From NCBI GenBank assembly GCA_012798435.1, contig JAAZNF010000098.1, forward strand, positions 1 to 43,792: DNA of 43,792 nt, given 5' to 3'. The notes below the pieces were generated by a model that saw nothing but the letters and a program-made list of their open reading frames with translations, ran no database searches and was not told where the DNA came from. Below are positions 24,836 to 32,580 of the stretch, in pieces (within the stretch, counting starts at the first letter, position 1; each line of letters starts with the position of its first letter). The position numbers and the translations under genes were made by a program. The stretch is from Myxococcales bacterium (GTDB taxonomy: Bacteria; Myxococcota; B64-G9).

Positions 24836-24880
24836 TTGGACGGCCATCCAAATATCACCCCTCGGCGCCGCTGGCGTCAA
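24836..24880 (-). promoter_or_regulatory. Autoregulated promoter/operator of the second TetR gene
   Basis: Minus strand: TTGACG (24875-24880, 5 of 6), 18-base spacer, GATATT (24851-24856, 4 of 6). The near-perfect palindrome TTGGACGGCCATCCAA (24836-24851; 7 of 8 half-site pairs match) follows directly and covers the expected start point, as for a TetR repressor site. It differs from the operator of the first TetR gene. Confidence 0.6.
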
Positions 24881-24986
24881 GTGTTGCGGCGTGGGCCGGG
24901 GGAGATGCCGCGGCGCCTTGGGGGAGGCGCGTTCGCCTGTTGCACCGCGGGCGGCAAACAGGGAAGATAAGCCCCCGGGAGACGAC

Positions 24987-26705
24987 ATGAGCGGATTCGC
25001 TTCCACCGCACGGTCGGTTCAGTCGCGAGACGGGTGCGCGCGGTGTGCCCTGCTGGTGGCGCTTCTGGTGGGCGCGCTGGTCGAGCCGGCTCTCGGCGCG
25101 GACGAGGCCGAGGCGGCGGAGCCGGGGGAGGCCGAGCTGCTGGATGCGCTCGCGGCCTTCGACCCGGAGGCGCCGACCGGCACGTCACCGCAGGGCTTTT
25201 CCCTCGATGCCTCGCTCCAGCTCCTACAGCGCTTCAACGCAAAGCGCAACATGCTCAACCTGGACCAGTCGTTCTCGGTCGGGATGCGCGCCGGCCGCCT
25301 GGGGGTCACCGGCGCCGAGAACCCGCTCAACCTGCGCTTCGACAAGGACGAGCTGGGGTACTCGGCCCTGCTGGCCGGCCGCCTGTCGGCGCGGCTGTCT
25401 CGATTCGGACTGGTCCTGGCCCTCGACAGCGGCGAGGTGAAGTTCCGGCCGCTGCTGGCCTACGACCCGGCGCCCGATTGTTCGAGCGGCGACGTGCGCT
25501 GCGAGAGCGTCACGGCCAACGGGCGTCCCATCGGCGACGAGGCGAAGGAGAGCCTATTTTTGCGGGAGGTGTTCCTGCAGGCCCGGCTGGGAAATTCCGA
25601 GTGGCTCGACCTCAGGGCCGGCAAGCTCCTGCTCTCCGCGGGCGGGGGGTTCTTGATGGACAACTACGCCCTGGGGCTTTCCGCCCAGGCCGACCTGGAC
25701 GAGGCGGGTGCCGCCCCCGTGCGGCTCGAGCTGGACGCGGTGTTCCCGAACGGCGATTTTTCCGCCTCCGGCAAACGCAGCCCGCTGATCTACGCGGAGG
25801 CGGCCTGGCTCCGCTCGTGGTTGGAGGAGATCGGCCTGTTCGCCGGGTACTTTCACGACGGCGACTCCAACCTGGCCGAGATCCTGCGCTCGGTGATGCT
25901 GGAAGTGGTGCTCCATGGCGACATCGCCCAGACGGCCGATCCGCGCCTGTTGTACGCGGCCACCCTGGAGGCGGACATCCAGACCGAGGGCGATCTCTTC
26001 TACCTCGGCGTCCACGGCAACCTGCTTTTTGCGCGCGGCAGCTTGTCCTGGACCGCGGCCGTGGAGTTCGGGAGCTTTTCCCACCTCACCACCCTGCCGA
26101 GGGCGGGCACGTTCCCGGGCTTGACCCGAACCGGCCGCAGCGAGTGCCTGGGTGGCATGCTCCACCTCGCCACCCACTGGGACGTGACCGAGCGGCTCAC
26201 CCTGGGCGGGTTCTTCCTGTACCTCAGCGGCGAGAGCTTCAGCGCCGATGACATCCGCTCAAAGAACGTCGGCCGCTTCGGGAGCTTCATCGGCATCTAC
26301 CCGTGGATCACCGCCACCAACCTGTTCTTCTCGGGCGGCATGAACCAGACCTTCGGTGCGCGCTCGCTCTCGGCCTCCGGGGTGAACGCCCGCGGGGTGC
26401 TGGCTCCCGGCCTCGACCTGGGCTGGGACATCGTGGAGGGGCTGACGCTGCGGCTCGTCGGCGCGACGCTGTTCTCCCAGGGGGCGCACCTGGACTCGGG
26501 CGGACGCTTCTACGGCGTCGAGGCGGACCTCAACCTCTCCTGGGATATCTCGTGCCACCTGCAGCTTCTGGCCGAGGCGGACTACCTGTGGACGGGGGAC
26601 TTCTTCGACTTTGAAAAACCGCTGGAAGAACCGGAAGTTGCGCGGTCCATGGCGCGCGAGCCCGGAGTCTTCAAGGCCATCGTCGGGCTCAATTTGTTTT
26701 TCTAG
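24987..26705 (+). CDS. Outer-membrane beta-barrel protein of unknown function
   Basis: A 572-aa protein with a signal peptide (ALLVALLVGALVEPALGA), an acidic Glu/Ala-rich stretch, then a long alternating beta-strand region rich in Gly, Tyr and Phe and ending in FF (VGLNLFF), as in outer-membrane barrels. Segments such as LREVFLQARLGNSEWLDLRA and LDLRAGKLLLSAGGGFLMDN resemble porin or alginate-export-like barrels, but no family is certain. The ATG at 24987 has GGGAGA upstream. It is divergent from the TetR gene and lies 33 bases before the ECF sigma gene, so it could head or belong to the sigma regulon. No confident promoter was found in the 135-base divergent gap. Confidence 0.75.
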   Translation: MSGFASTARSVQSRDGCARCALLVALLVGALVEPALGADEAEAAEPGEAELLDALAAFDPEAPTGTSPQGFSLDASLQLLQRFNAKRNMLNLDQSFSVGMRAGRLGVTGAENPLNLRFDKDELGYSALLAGRLSARLSRFGLVLALDSGEVKFRPLLAYDPAPDCSSGDVRCESVTANGRPIGDEAKESLFLREVFLQARLGNSEWLDLRAGKLLLSAGGGFLMDNYALGLSAQADLDEAGAAPVRLELDAVFPNGDFSASGKRSPLIYAEAAWLRSWLEEIGLFAGYFHDGDSNLAEILRSVMLEVVLHGDIAQTADPRLLYAATLEADIQTEGDLFYLGVHGNLLFARGSLSWTAAVEFGSFSHLTTLPRAGTFPGLTRTGRSECLGGMLHLATHWDVTERLTLGGFFLYLSGESFSADDIRSKNVGRFGSFIGIYPWITATNLFFSGGMNQTFGARSLSASGVNARGVLAPGLDLGWDIVEGLTLRLVGATLFSQGAHLDSGGRFYGVEADLNLSWDISCHLQLLAEADYLWTGDFFDFEKPLEEPEVARSMAREPGVFKAIVGLNLFF

Positions 26706-26738
26706 CGCAACTTTGGGTTCAAACGAGGGTTTCAGCAG

Positions 26739-27302
26739 ATGGAGGCGAAAGGCGCACCTTGCATGGACGAAGACGCCGAACGCATGCTGCGCTTTGCATC
26801 CGGAGACGAGGCCGCCTTCGACGAGCTGGTGCGGCGGTATGGCCAGAAGTTGCTCGCCTTCGCCGATCGGTTCTTTCACAACCGGGCCCGGAGCGAGGAG
26901 ACGGTGCAGGAGGTGTTCTTGCGCGTGTTCGAGGCGCGCAAACGCTATCAACCCAGGGCGCGCTTCTCCACCTGGATCTACACCATCGCCACCCGGCTGT
27001 GCCTGAACGAGCTGCGCCGACGGCGGCCGGAGGCGCAGGCCGGCGGGAGCGAGGCCGAGATGTTTGGCTCCGCCTCGCCGGCGCAGGAGCTCGAGGCGGC
27101 GCGGCTCGCCCGGTCGGTGCAGCGTGCGGTGGACGAGCTTCCGGAGAACCAGCGCGCCGCGCTCCTGCTCTCCCGCTTCGAGGACAAAAGCTACGCCGAG
27201 ATCGCGAAGATCCTGGACGTGAGCGAAGGCGCGGTGAAGTCCTTGCTGTTTCGGGCCACGGACGAGCTGCGCCGCGTATTGTCGCAGGAGGAAGGCTCAT
27301 GA
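26739..27302 (+). CDS. ECF-family RNA polymerase sigma factor
   Basis: A 187-aa sigma-70 family factor. Region 2 spans about residues 20-90 (FDELVRRYGQKLLAFADRFF, ETVQEVFLRVFEARKRYQPR, FSTWIYTIATRLCLNELRRR), and region 4 about 120-180 (VDELPENQRAALLLSRFEDK, SYAEIAKILDVSEGAVKSLLF). This is the ECF layout without region 3. An alternative ATG at 26763 would remove 8 residues. The stop overlaps the anti-sigma start (ATGA). Sigma, anti-sigma, acidic secreted protein, FecR and DUF3106 form one plus-strand run with tiny gaps, so the sigma factor probably responds to an envelope signal. Confidence 0.93.
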   Translation: MEAKGAPCMDEDAERMLRFASGDEAAFDELVRRYGQKLLAFADRFFHNRARSEETVQEVFLRVFEARKRYQPRARFSTWIYTIATRLCLNELRRRRPEAQAGGSEAEMFGSASPAQELEAARLARSVQRAVDELPENQRAALLLSRFEDKSYAEIAKILDVSEGAVKSLLFRATDELRRVLSQEEGS

Positions 27303-27757
27303 GCTGCGAAGAGATCAGGCCGGATCTGGTGGCCTACCTGGACGGGGAGCTCTCGAACGAGCGGCGGCAGGCGCTCGAGGGCCACCTTTCGGGGTGCGAA
27401 GGCTGCGCGCGGCGGCTCGGCGAGTTTCGCCGTGCCCGCGAGGCCCTGGCGGCGCAGCCGGCCCTGGAGGCCGTGCCGGGGTATCTGCAACGAGTCATGG
27501 CCCGCTCGCGCGAGGCGTCCCGCGGCGGATTTTCCGGCCGCTTCCTGCGCTGGCTGGCGCCGGCGGCGGCGCTGGCCGCGGGGGCGCTCATCGTGGCCCT
27601 GTGGCCAAGCCGGCCGGCCCCGGAAGTCTCCGTGGAGCCGGCGGACGAGCTCGAGATCGCCTCCGAGTTCGAGCTCTACGCCGACTACGAGCTCATCGCC
27701 GAGCTCGATGTGCTTTCGGATCTCGAGGCCATCGAGAGCCTGGAAGACGAGGGTTGA
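27299..27757 (+). CDS. Zinc-finger anti-sigma factor (zf-HC2) with acidic periplasmic tail
   Basis: A 152-aa protein. Residues 1-36 match zf-HC2/ZAS: C3, H29, C33, C36 with YLDGEL and HLSGCEGC. A TM helix lies at about 85-104 (WLAPAAALAAGALIVALWP). The 45-residue C-terminal tail beyond it is strikingly acidic (DELEIASEFELYADYELIAE, then LDVLSDLEAIESLEDE). The cytoplasmic zinc finger should bind the ECF sigma; the tail should be periplasmic. The ATG overlaps the sigma stop. The next gene encodes a secreted protein with a similar acidic helix pattern. Confidence 0.9.
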   Translation: MSCEEIRPDLVAYLDGELSNERRQALEGHLSGCEGCARRLGEFRRAREALAAQPALEAVPGYLQRVMARSREASRGGFSGRFLRWLAPAAALAAGALIVALWPSRPAPEVSVEPADELEIASEFELYADYELIAELDVLSDLEAIESLEDEG

Positions 27758-27758
27758 C

Positions 27759-28019
27759 ATGCGCCGCTCTCTCGCCGCCATCGCCTTCGCCGGTGCGCTG
27801 GGGGGCGCCGGCCCGCTGGCCGGGGTGGATCGGCCCGACGCGGGGACGCCGCCTGCTTCGCCACCGGCGCCGGCGCAGCAGGCGACCGCCCTCGCCGAGT
27901 GGGAGCGTGAGGTGCTGGCGCACATCGAGCTCCTGATCGATCTCGAGGTCGTCGAGGACCTCGATCTTCTCACCCAGCTCGACGAGATTTCGATTCTTTC
28001 GGAAGGAGAGAGCCGATGA
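27759..28019 (+). CDS. Small secreted acidic protein with anti-sigma-tail-like helix
   Basis: An 86-aa protein with a signal peptide (RRSLAAIAFAGALGGAGPLAG), a short Pro/Ala spacer, and a C-terminal acidic leucine-patterned helix (EREVLAHIELLIDLEVVED, then LDLLTQLDEI). This pattern follows that of the anti-sigma tail encoded just upstream (E-L-x-x-[DE]-L-[DE]-V and D-L-[DE]). It begins 1 base after the anti-sigma stop, and its stop overlaps the FecR start (ATGA). I know no characterised family. A role in sensing with the anti-sigma factor is an inference from position and pattern. Confidence 0.8.
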   Translation: MRRSLAAIAFAGALGGAGPLAGVDRPDAGTPPASPPAPAQQATALAEWEREVLAHIELLIDLEVVEDLDLLTQLDEISILSEGESR

Positions 28020-29179
28020 AGACCTTGGCTTTTGCATTTTCTTTGCTGTGCGCTGGGTATGCGCTGGCCGGCGAGCCGGACGGCGCCGCGGACGGGGTGT
28101 TGCTGGAGGTTGCGGGCGAGGTGTGGCGCTTGCCGCTGGACGGCGAGGCGTGGGCGCCGGCCGCGGCCGGCACGGCGCTGGCCGCGGGGGATTCCATCCG
28201 CACCGGCAAGAAGTCGCGCGCCCGCGTGCGGATCGGTACGAACATCGACCTTCGGCTGGGCCCGAACGCCGAGCTGCAGATCGAGGAGCCTGAGAGCGGC
28301 GAGCAGCCGGTGCCGATGGTGTCGCTCCTGCTCGGCTGGCTCCAGGCGACGGTGAGCCACGCGCCGGGCGAGAAGGTCCCTTTCGAGGTGCACACCGGCA
28401 ACGCGGTGGCGGGTGTGCGGGGCACGGAGTTCGTGGTGGCCGCCGGTCTCGATGGCCTGACGCGGGCCGAGGTGCTCTCGGGAGAAGTGGCCTTCGCCGC
28501 CGAAGAGACGGAGGTGGCGGTGGGCGCAGGCTATGCTTCCGAGGCCACCGAGGGCGCGGCTCCGCTGGCCCCCGGCGCCGCGAAAACGTCGGACTGGGAA
28601 GCCTGGCAGGAGGAGCGCGAGGGCCGGGCGCGAGAGCGCGCCGAGGAGATGGCGGCGAGCTTCACCAGCCGTGTCGACGAGCTGGCCGGGAGGCTGGACG
28701 GGCTGCGCAAGGCGGAATCTCGCCAGCGCGAGAAGATCCGCTGGTTGATCGCGAAGCTGTCGCAGGCCCGTCGGGCCAACCAGCCCAGGGTGGCCGAGAA
28801 GGCGCGGGAGCGGCTGCTCGACCTCATGGCCCAGCAGCTGCGGCTGCACAAGGAGCTGCGCCGGGCGGCGGTGCGGCTGTCCGGGTTCATCCGACGGCTG
28901 GTGCGGCTCGAGGAAGCCATCGCCGGCGCCGGCGGGGAGAAGGCCGCCGAGGCGCTGGCCGCGCACCCCAGGCTGGCGAGCGCGCTGCGCTGGTTGCGGA
29001 CGAAGGACGCCACCGGGAAGGACCCCGACCGCTTGCGCGCTCTGGAGCGGGAGCGGCGCGAGACGTTGCGGCAGATGGCGGCGTTCCGGGCGATGTTCCG
29101 GGAGGCCGGCTTCACCCGCGCCGATCTACGCGAGGCGCGCGAGCGGCTGCGGCGGTTGCGCGGCGACCAGCGGCCATGA
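28016..29179 (+). CDS. Secreted FecR-domain protein with coiled-coil C-terminus
   Basis: A 387-aa protein with a signal peptide (TLAFAFSLLCAGYALAG). Residues about 25-170 form a FecR domain: ALAAGDSIRTGKKSRARVRI, LRLGPNAELQI and the hallmark VHTGNAVAGVRGTEFVV, plus VLSGEVAFA. The remaining 200 residues are very basic and acidic helix, predicted coiled coil (WEAWQEEREGRARERAEEMA; LRALERERRETLRQMAAFRA). Unlike classical FecR it has no TM segment and no N-terminal anti-sigma part, so it is a periplasmic FecR-like protein in an ECF operon. The ATG overlaps the previous stop. Confidence 0.88.
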   Translation: MKTLAFAFSLLCAGYALAGEPDGAADGVLLEVAGEVWRLPLDGEAWAPAAAGTALAAGDSIRTGKKSRARVRIGTNIDLRLGPNAELQIEEPESGEQPVPMVSLLLGWLQATVSHAPGEKVPFEVHTGNAVAGVRGTEFVVAAGLDGLTRAEVLSGEVAFAAEETEVAVGAGYASEATEGAAPLAPGAAKTSDWEAWQEEREGRARERAEEMAASFTSRVDELAGRLDGLRKAESRQREKIRWLIAKLSQARRANQPRVAEKARERLLDLMAQQLRLHKELRRAAVRLSGFIRRLVRLEEAIAGAGGEKAAEALAAHPRLASALRWLRTKDATGKDPDRLRALERERRETLRQMAAFRAMFREAGFTRADLREARERLRRLRGDQRP

Positions 29180-29189
29180 GGGAAGCGGT

Positions 29190-29306
29190 GTGAGGACCAA
29201 CGAATATCTGTGCGTACGATGCACGCGCAAGACGCACATGTTTCCGAGCGCGACCGACCGCGGGGCTCCCCCAGCCAGCGCGGGCAGGCGCGCTTACCGC
29301 GGATGA
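29190..29306 (+). CDS. Possible 38-aa CxxC small protein
   Basis: A GTG-initiated frame (29190) with YLCVRCTRKTHMF near its N-terminus, i.e. a single CxxC, ending at TGA 29306. A GGGAAG lies about 5 bases before a nearby GTG. It would fill the 147-base gap between FecR and DUF3106. The evidence is thin and it may be non-coding. Confidence 0.2.
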   Translation: MRTNEYLCVRCTRKTHMFPSATDRGAPPASAGRRAYRG

Positions 29307-29326
29307 GTCGCGCAAGGAGGCGTGCC

Positions 29327-29863
29327 ATGGTGCGGTGGATTGCCTGGATCGGTACGCTGATGTTCGCGCTCGCGGCCCACGCACAAGGCCGGAGCGCTCC
29401 CGAGAGCCCGGACCCGGCGGCCGCGCCTCTGTCGAGCGCGGAGAAACTGCCGTCCGAGCTCGTCGAGCGCTGGCAGAAGCTCTCACCAGAACAGAAGGCC
29501 GCGCTGCGCGAGCGCTGGGAGCGGTTCCGTGCCTTGCCACCGGAGAAGCGCGCCGAGATCCAGAAAAGGCTCGAGCGGTTCCGCGCCTTGCCGCCCGAAG
29601 AACGGCAACGTCTCCGGCGCAACCTCGAGATCTTCCGCTCGCTGCCACCCGAGGAGCGCGCGCGCATTCTCAAGCGCTTCGAGCGCTGGCGGGAGCTGTC
29701 GGACGCCGAGCGCGATCGGTTGCGGCGGGCCTTCTCGCGCATCAAGCGCATGGAGCCCGCCGAGCGGCGACGTTTCATGAAGAAGCTGCGGCGCTGGATG
29801 GAGCTTCCGCCCGAGGAGCGCGAGCGGCTCAAGGAGCGCATCCGCGATCGGCTGGGACGCTAG
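29327..29863 (+). CDS. DUF3106-type secreted helical-repeat protein
   Basis: A 178-aa protein with a signal peptide (VRWIAWIGTLMFALAAHAQG) and about seven tandem repeats of some 20 residues built on the pattern W/F-x-x-L-x-P-E-x-[RK] (for example RFRALPPEKRAEIQKRLE and RWRELSDAERDRLRRAF). This is the DUF3106 pattern, often found at the end of ECF/anti-sigma operons. The mature protein is very rich in Arg, Lys and Glu. It has a strong AAGGAGG site 6 bases before the ATG. It is the last gene of the run and converges with the cysteine-rich protein gene. Confidence 0.87.
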   Translation: MVRWIAWIGTLMFALAAHAQGRSAPESPDPAAAPLSSAEKLPSELVERWQKLSPEQKAALRERWERFRALPPEKRAEIQKRLERFRALPPEERQRLRRNLEIFRSLPPEERARILKRFERWRELSDAERDRLRRAFSRIKRMEPAERRRFMKKLRRWMELPPEERERLKERIRDRLGR

Positions 29864-29924
29864 GCGCACGGGCCTTCGGGGCTTCGTTCGGGGACGTGTT
29901 TGAGCACAGGTGACCTGGGAGTCA

Positions 29925-29954
29925 GACCGCGATGCCGAAAGAGCGAGCGCGGTC
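29925..29954. terminator. Inverted repeat between convergent genes, possible weak terminator
   Basis: GACCGCG (29925-29931) and CGCGGTC (29948-29954) flank a 16-base loop between the DUF3106 and cysteine-rich genes. No T-run follows on either strand, so this is a weak candidate. The inner ACCGCG...CGCGGT is also found in the other convergent gap at 22769-22789. Confidence 0.25.
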
Positions 29955-29980
29955 CGACGCGGCGTGCGGGGCGGCGGGGG

Positions 29981-32470
29981 TCACTGGCAGGTGTAGATGA
30001 TCGCGGCGTTGGTGTACGGCAGGCAGGCTTTCTGCGTCCCGTTGTCCGGATCGAAACAGTCGGCGTCCGAGGCGCACACCACCATGCCATCGAACCTTTT
30101 GCATTCCTGGAGGCTCGTCATGCAATCCGCAACCAGGTGCCCGCTTCGCGAGGCGAGGCAGCACACGCTGTCAATTCCCGGGAAGGCATGGAGGCAGTCG
30201 AGGTTGTCGTTGCAGTCGAGCTGCACCATGCCGGCCTGGAATCCGCAGCTTTCCAGGTCGGTGCAAGTAGGCACAGCGCCTCCGAGGTTGGTGTCCCAGC
30301 AGCAGATGGCGCCGCCGCCCGGAAGGTTGCATGGGATGGGACACACGCCGATGCCATAGTCCCCGCAGGTTTCGAAAGATAAATTGCAATCACCGACCAG
30401 ACAGGTGTTGCCGCACACCTTGCAGCCTGGCTGGCAGGTGTTGATCTCCGGATACGTCGGGTGGCCGCAGCAGGCCGTGGGGTTGAAGGGATCGCTCGGG
30501 CAGTCCCGGTTCAAGCTGCACAGCGGAATACCGTTCGAAGGTTGGGAATCGCGGCAGACCGAAACTGACACGGTCGATTGAGAAAAGAGCCAGCACCTTT
30601 CGAACGGTGCGCAATCCTCGGAGCCGTCGCAGGTGACGATGAGGCCGTTCGTCTGGCATTGCCGGATTTCGCCGGTGCACGTTCTCGAGCCCCCGGCGAT
30701 TGCGCAGCAGACCGAGCCGCCGGTGCAGTTGTCGGACTGTTCGCAGATCACCCCTGGCTCGCCACACACGCCGTTCGTGCAAACCTGGCCCGGCGCGCAG
30801 GCGGTACTGCAATCGCCGCAGTGGGCGGGGTCGGTGAGCAGGTTCGTCTCGCAATTGGAACTCCCGGCGCCGGTGGGATTGCCGCAGGTGACATACGGCC
30901 ACCGGCATTGGGTGTAGTCGCATCTCCCGCCGACGCATCGGGGGACAGAGTTGTCGGGAGCGTTGTCGTAGCAACTGGTGGTGCAGTTGCCGCAGTGGGT
31001 GACGTCGGTCGCAAAATCCGGGCACGAACCATCCTGGCAGCGGAACTGGGAGCACGTCTCATCCGTGCATCCATCGGCGGTGCAACTTTCACCGGAGGTG
31101 CATTCGTTGTTGCAGTGGAGGCAGTTCCACATCGTGCCGCCGCCGGTCTCGCAGTTCATGCTGGTCGTGTCGCAGTTGAACCAGCCGGGGAGGCAATCGC
31201 TGCGGCAGGTTCCCTCGACGCAGGAAACGAAGGTGTTTGTCGGGATCGGGCAGGCAACGCCACAGGCCCCGCAATGGAAGATGTTTTCTCCCTTCACCAT
31301 GGTCTCGCAGCCGTTGAAATAGAGCCCATCGCAGTCTCGGAAGTCGCCCTCGCAGGCGCCATCGGGGATGACGCAGATGCCGTTTGCGCACTCCAGCGCA
31401 TCCGACCGGGTATTCGGCGCCGTGCACACCCGGCCGCAGGCGCCGCAGTGCTCGGGCTTGTGCAGGATGTCATCGCAGCCGTTCTCGCGGATGCCGTCGC
31501 ACTCGGAGGCCCAGGGCTTGCACTTGACGTAATTGCACTGGCGGCTGTTCCCGTCGCAATAGGTGCCCTCCGCGTTTAGCACCTCCTGCGTGCAGTCCCG
31601 GAGGTTGCCGCAGTCCGACCCGCAGCTGGTCGCGAGCACGAGCGAGGTCTCGCAGCCGTTGGAGGGGTCGTTGTCGCAGTCGCCGAAGTCGATCTTGCAC
31701 TGGGTGTAGCCGCAGGCGCCGTTTTCGCAGGTCACTGCTTCTACGTTTCTCATCGTGGCCAGGCAGTCCACGTCGCCGCCCAGACAGGACGGCTTGCAGG
31801 CCCTGATGTTGTCGAGGAACGTCTCGCACCCGTCCGCCACCCCACCCCCGCAGTCGCCCCAGCCGGGATCGCAAATCATGGCGCAATTGTCGTTGATGCA
31901 TGCCACCGCGCCTTGAGGGGTTGGTGTCTTGACTTGTTGGCTACAACAGGCCCTGCCGCAGGGGGATTCACCATTGTCGCAACCGGACGCGCACTGGTCG
32001 CCGTTGCACACCTGATTTTCAGAACAAGAGCGACAATCGGCGCAGTGCTGGAACGTCCCCAGCGGATCGCAGCCGTTTTTCCAGTCACCGTCGCACTCGG
32101 CGGAGTTCGTGGGGCAGACGACGGCGCATTGGGAGGTTAGGCAAACGGGCTCGCCGATGCTGCCGGTGAACTGGGCGATGCAGTCCGTCTCGCAGCTTCC
32201 GCAGTGGCGGGGGTCGCTGGTGAGGTCCACGCACTCGCCCGCGCACACCTTGCCGCCGGAGGGGCACTGGCACTTCTGCGGGTCGAGCGTCTCGGACAGG
32301 CCCTTCCTGGGCACGCACACCTTGCCGTCGAGGCAGGCGCAGTCCGGGTGGTCGCAGGAGCCGTCCTCGTGGCAGGGGAGGTAGCCGTGCTCCCCGAACG
32401 GCGGCGTGTCGAAGGTGCAGGCAAAATGCAGAGCGACGCAGGCGCCCAGGGCGAGGACGAGTCTTTTCAT
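29981..32470 (-). CDS. Very cysteine-rich secreted protein with HCGxC repeats
   Basis: An 829-aa exported protein, cysteine-dense along its whole length. The signal ends near HFAC (C18), which may be lipidated although the lipobox is not canonical. Repeats of about 40 residues contain a variant of D-x-x-HCGxC-x3-C (RHCGSCETDC, EHCGACGRVC, FHCGACGVAC, THCGNCTTSC, AHCGDCSTAC) and blocks ending in SxxC/NGC (ECDGDWKNGCDP). This kind of repeat protein is frequent in Myxococcota genomes and may be disulphide-crosslinked on the surface. The ATG at 32470 has GGGG upstream and a good promoter at 32492-32520. Function unknown. Confidence 0.9.
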   Translation of the reverse strand: MKRLVLALGACVALHFACTFDTPPFGEHGYLPCHEDGSCDHPDCACLDGKVCVPRKGLSETLDPQKCQCPSGGKVCAGECVDLTSDPRHCGSCETDCIAQFTGSIGEPVCLTSQCAVVCPTNSAECDGDWKNGCDPLGTFQHCADCRSCSENQVCNGDQCASGCDNGESPCGRACCSQQVKTPTPQGAVACINDNCAMICDPGWGDCGGGVADGCETFLDNIRACKPSCLGGDVDCLATMRNVEAVTCENGACGYTQCKIDFGDCDNDPSNGCETSLVLATSCGSDCGNLRDCTQEVLNAEGTYCDGNSRQCNYVKCKPWASECDGIRENGCDDILHKPEHCGACGRVCTAPNTRSDALECANGICVIPDGACEGDFRDCDGLYFNGCETMVKGENIFHCGACGVACPIPTNTFVSCVEGTCRSDCLPGWFNCDTTSMNCETGGGTMWNCLHCNNECTSGESCTADGCTDETCSQFRCQDGSCPDFATDVTHCGNCTTSCYDNAPDNSVPRCVGGRCDYTQCRWPYVTCGNPTGAGSSNCETNLLTDPAHCGDCSTACAPGQVCTNGVCGEPGVICEQSDNCTGGSVCCAIAGGSRTCTGEIRQCQTNGLIVTCDGSEDCAPFERCWLFSQSTVSVSVCRDSQPSNGIPLCSLNRDCPSDPFNPTACCGHPTYPEINTCQPGCKVCGNTCLVGDCNLSFETCGDYGIGVCPIPCNLPGGGAICCWDTNLGGAVPTCTDLESCGFQAGMVQLDCNDNLDCLHAFPGIDSVCCLASRSGHLVADCMTSLQECKRFDGMVVCASDADCFDPDNGTQKACLPYTNAAIIYTCQ

Positions 32471-32491
32471 GACATCACCCCTTCTCGGCCC

Positions 32492-32520
32492 ATTCTAAAC
32501 GATCCCTGGGAAAAGGTCAG
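32492..32520 (-). promoter_or_regulatory. Putative sigma-70 promoter of the cysteine-rich protein gene
   Basis: Minus strand: CTGACC (32515-32520, 4 of 6), 17-base spacer, TAGAAT (32492-32497, 5 of 6). The start point would be about 15 bases before the ATG. Confidence 0.6.
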
Positions 32521-32580
32521 GGGGGGTGCGGCTTCACGCGCCGGGCGAAGGCGAAACGGGCGAGGGCTACGCGGGCGGAG

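Noticed and set aside
26706-26738. ECF-type autoregulated promoter (GCAACTTT) before the sigma gene
   Set aside because: There is no room for a -10 box at normal spacing before the ATG, and the match to known ECF -35 boxes is partial.
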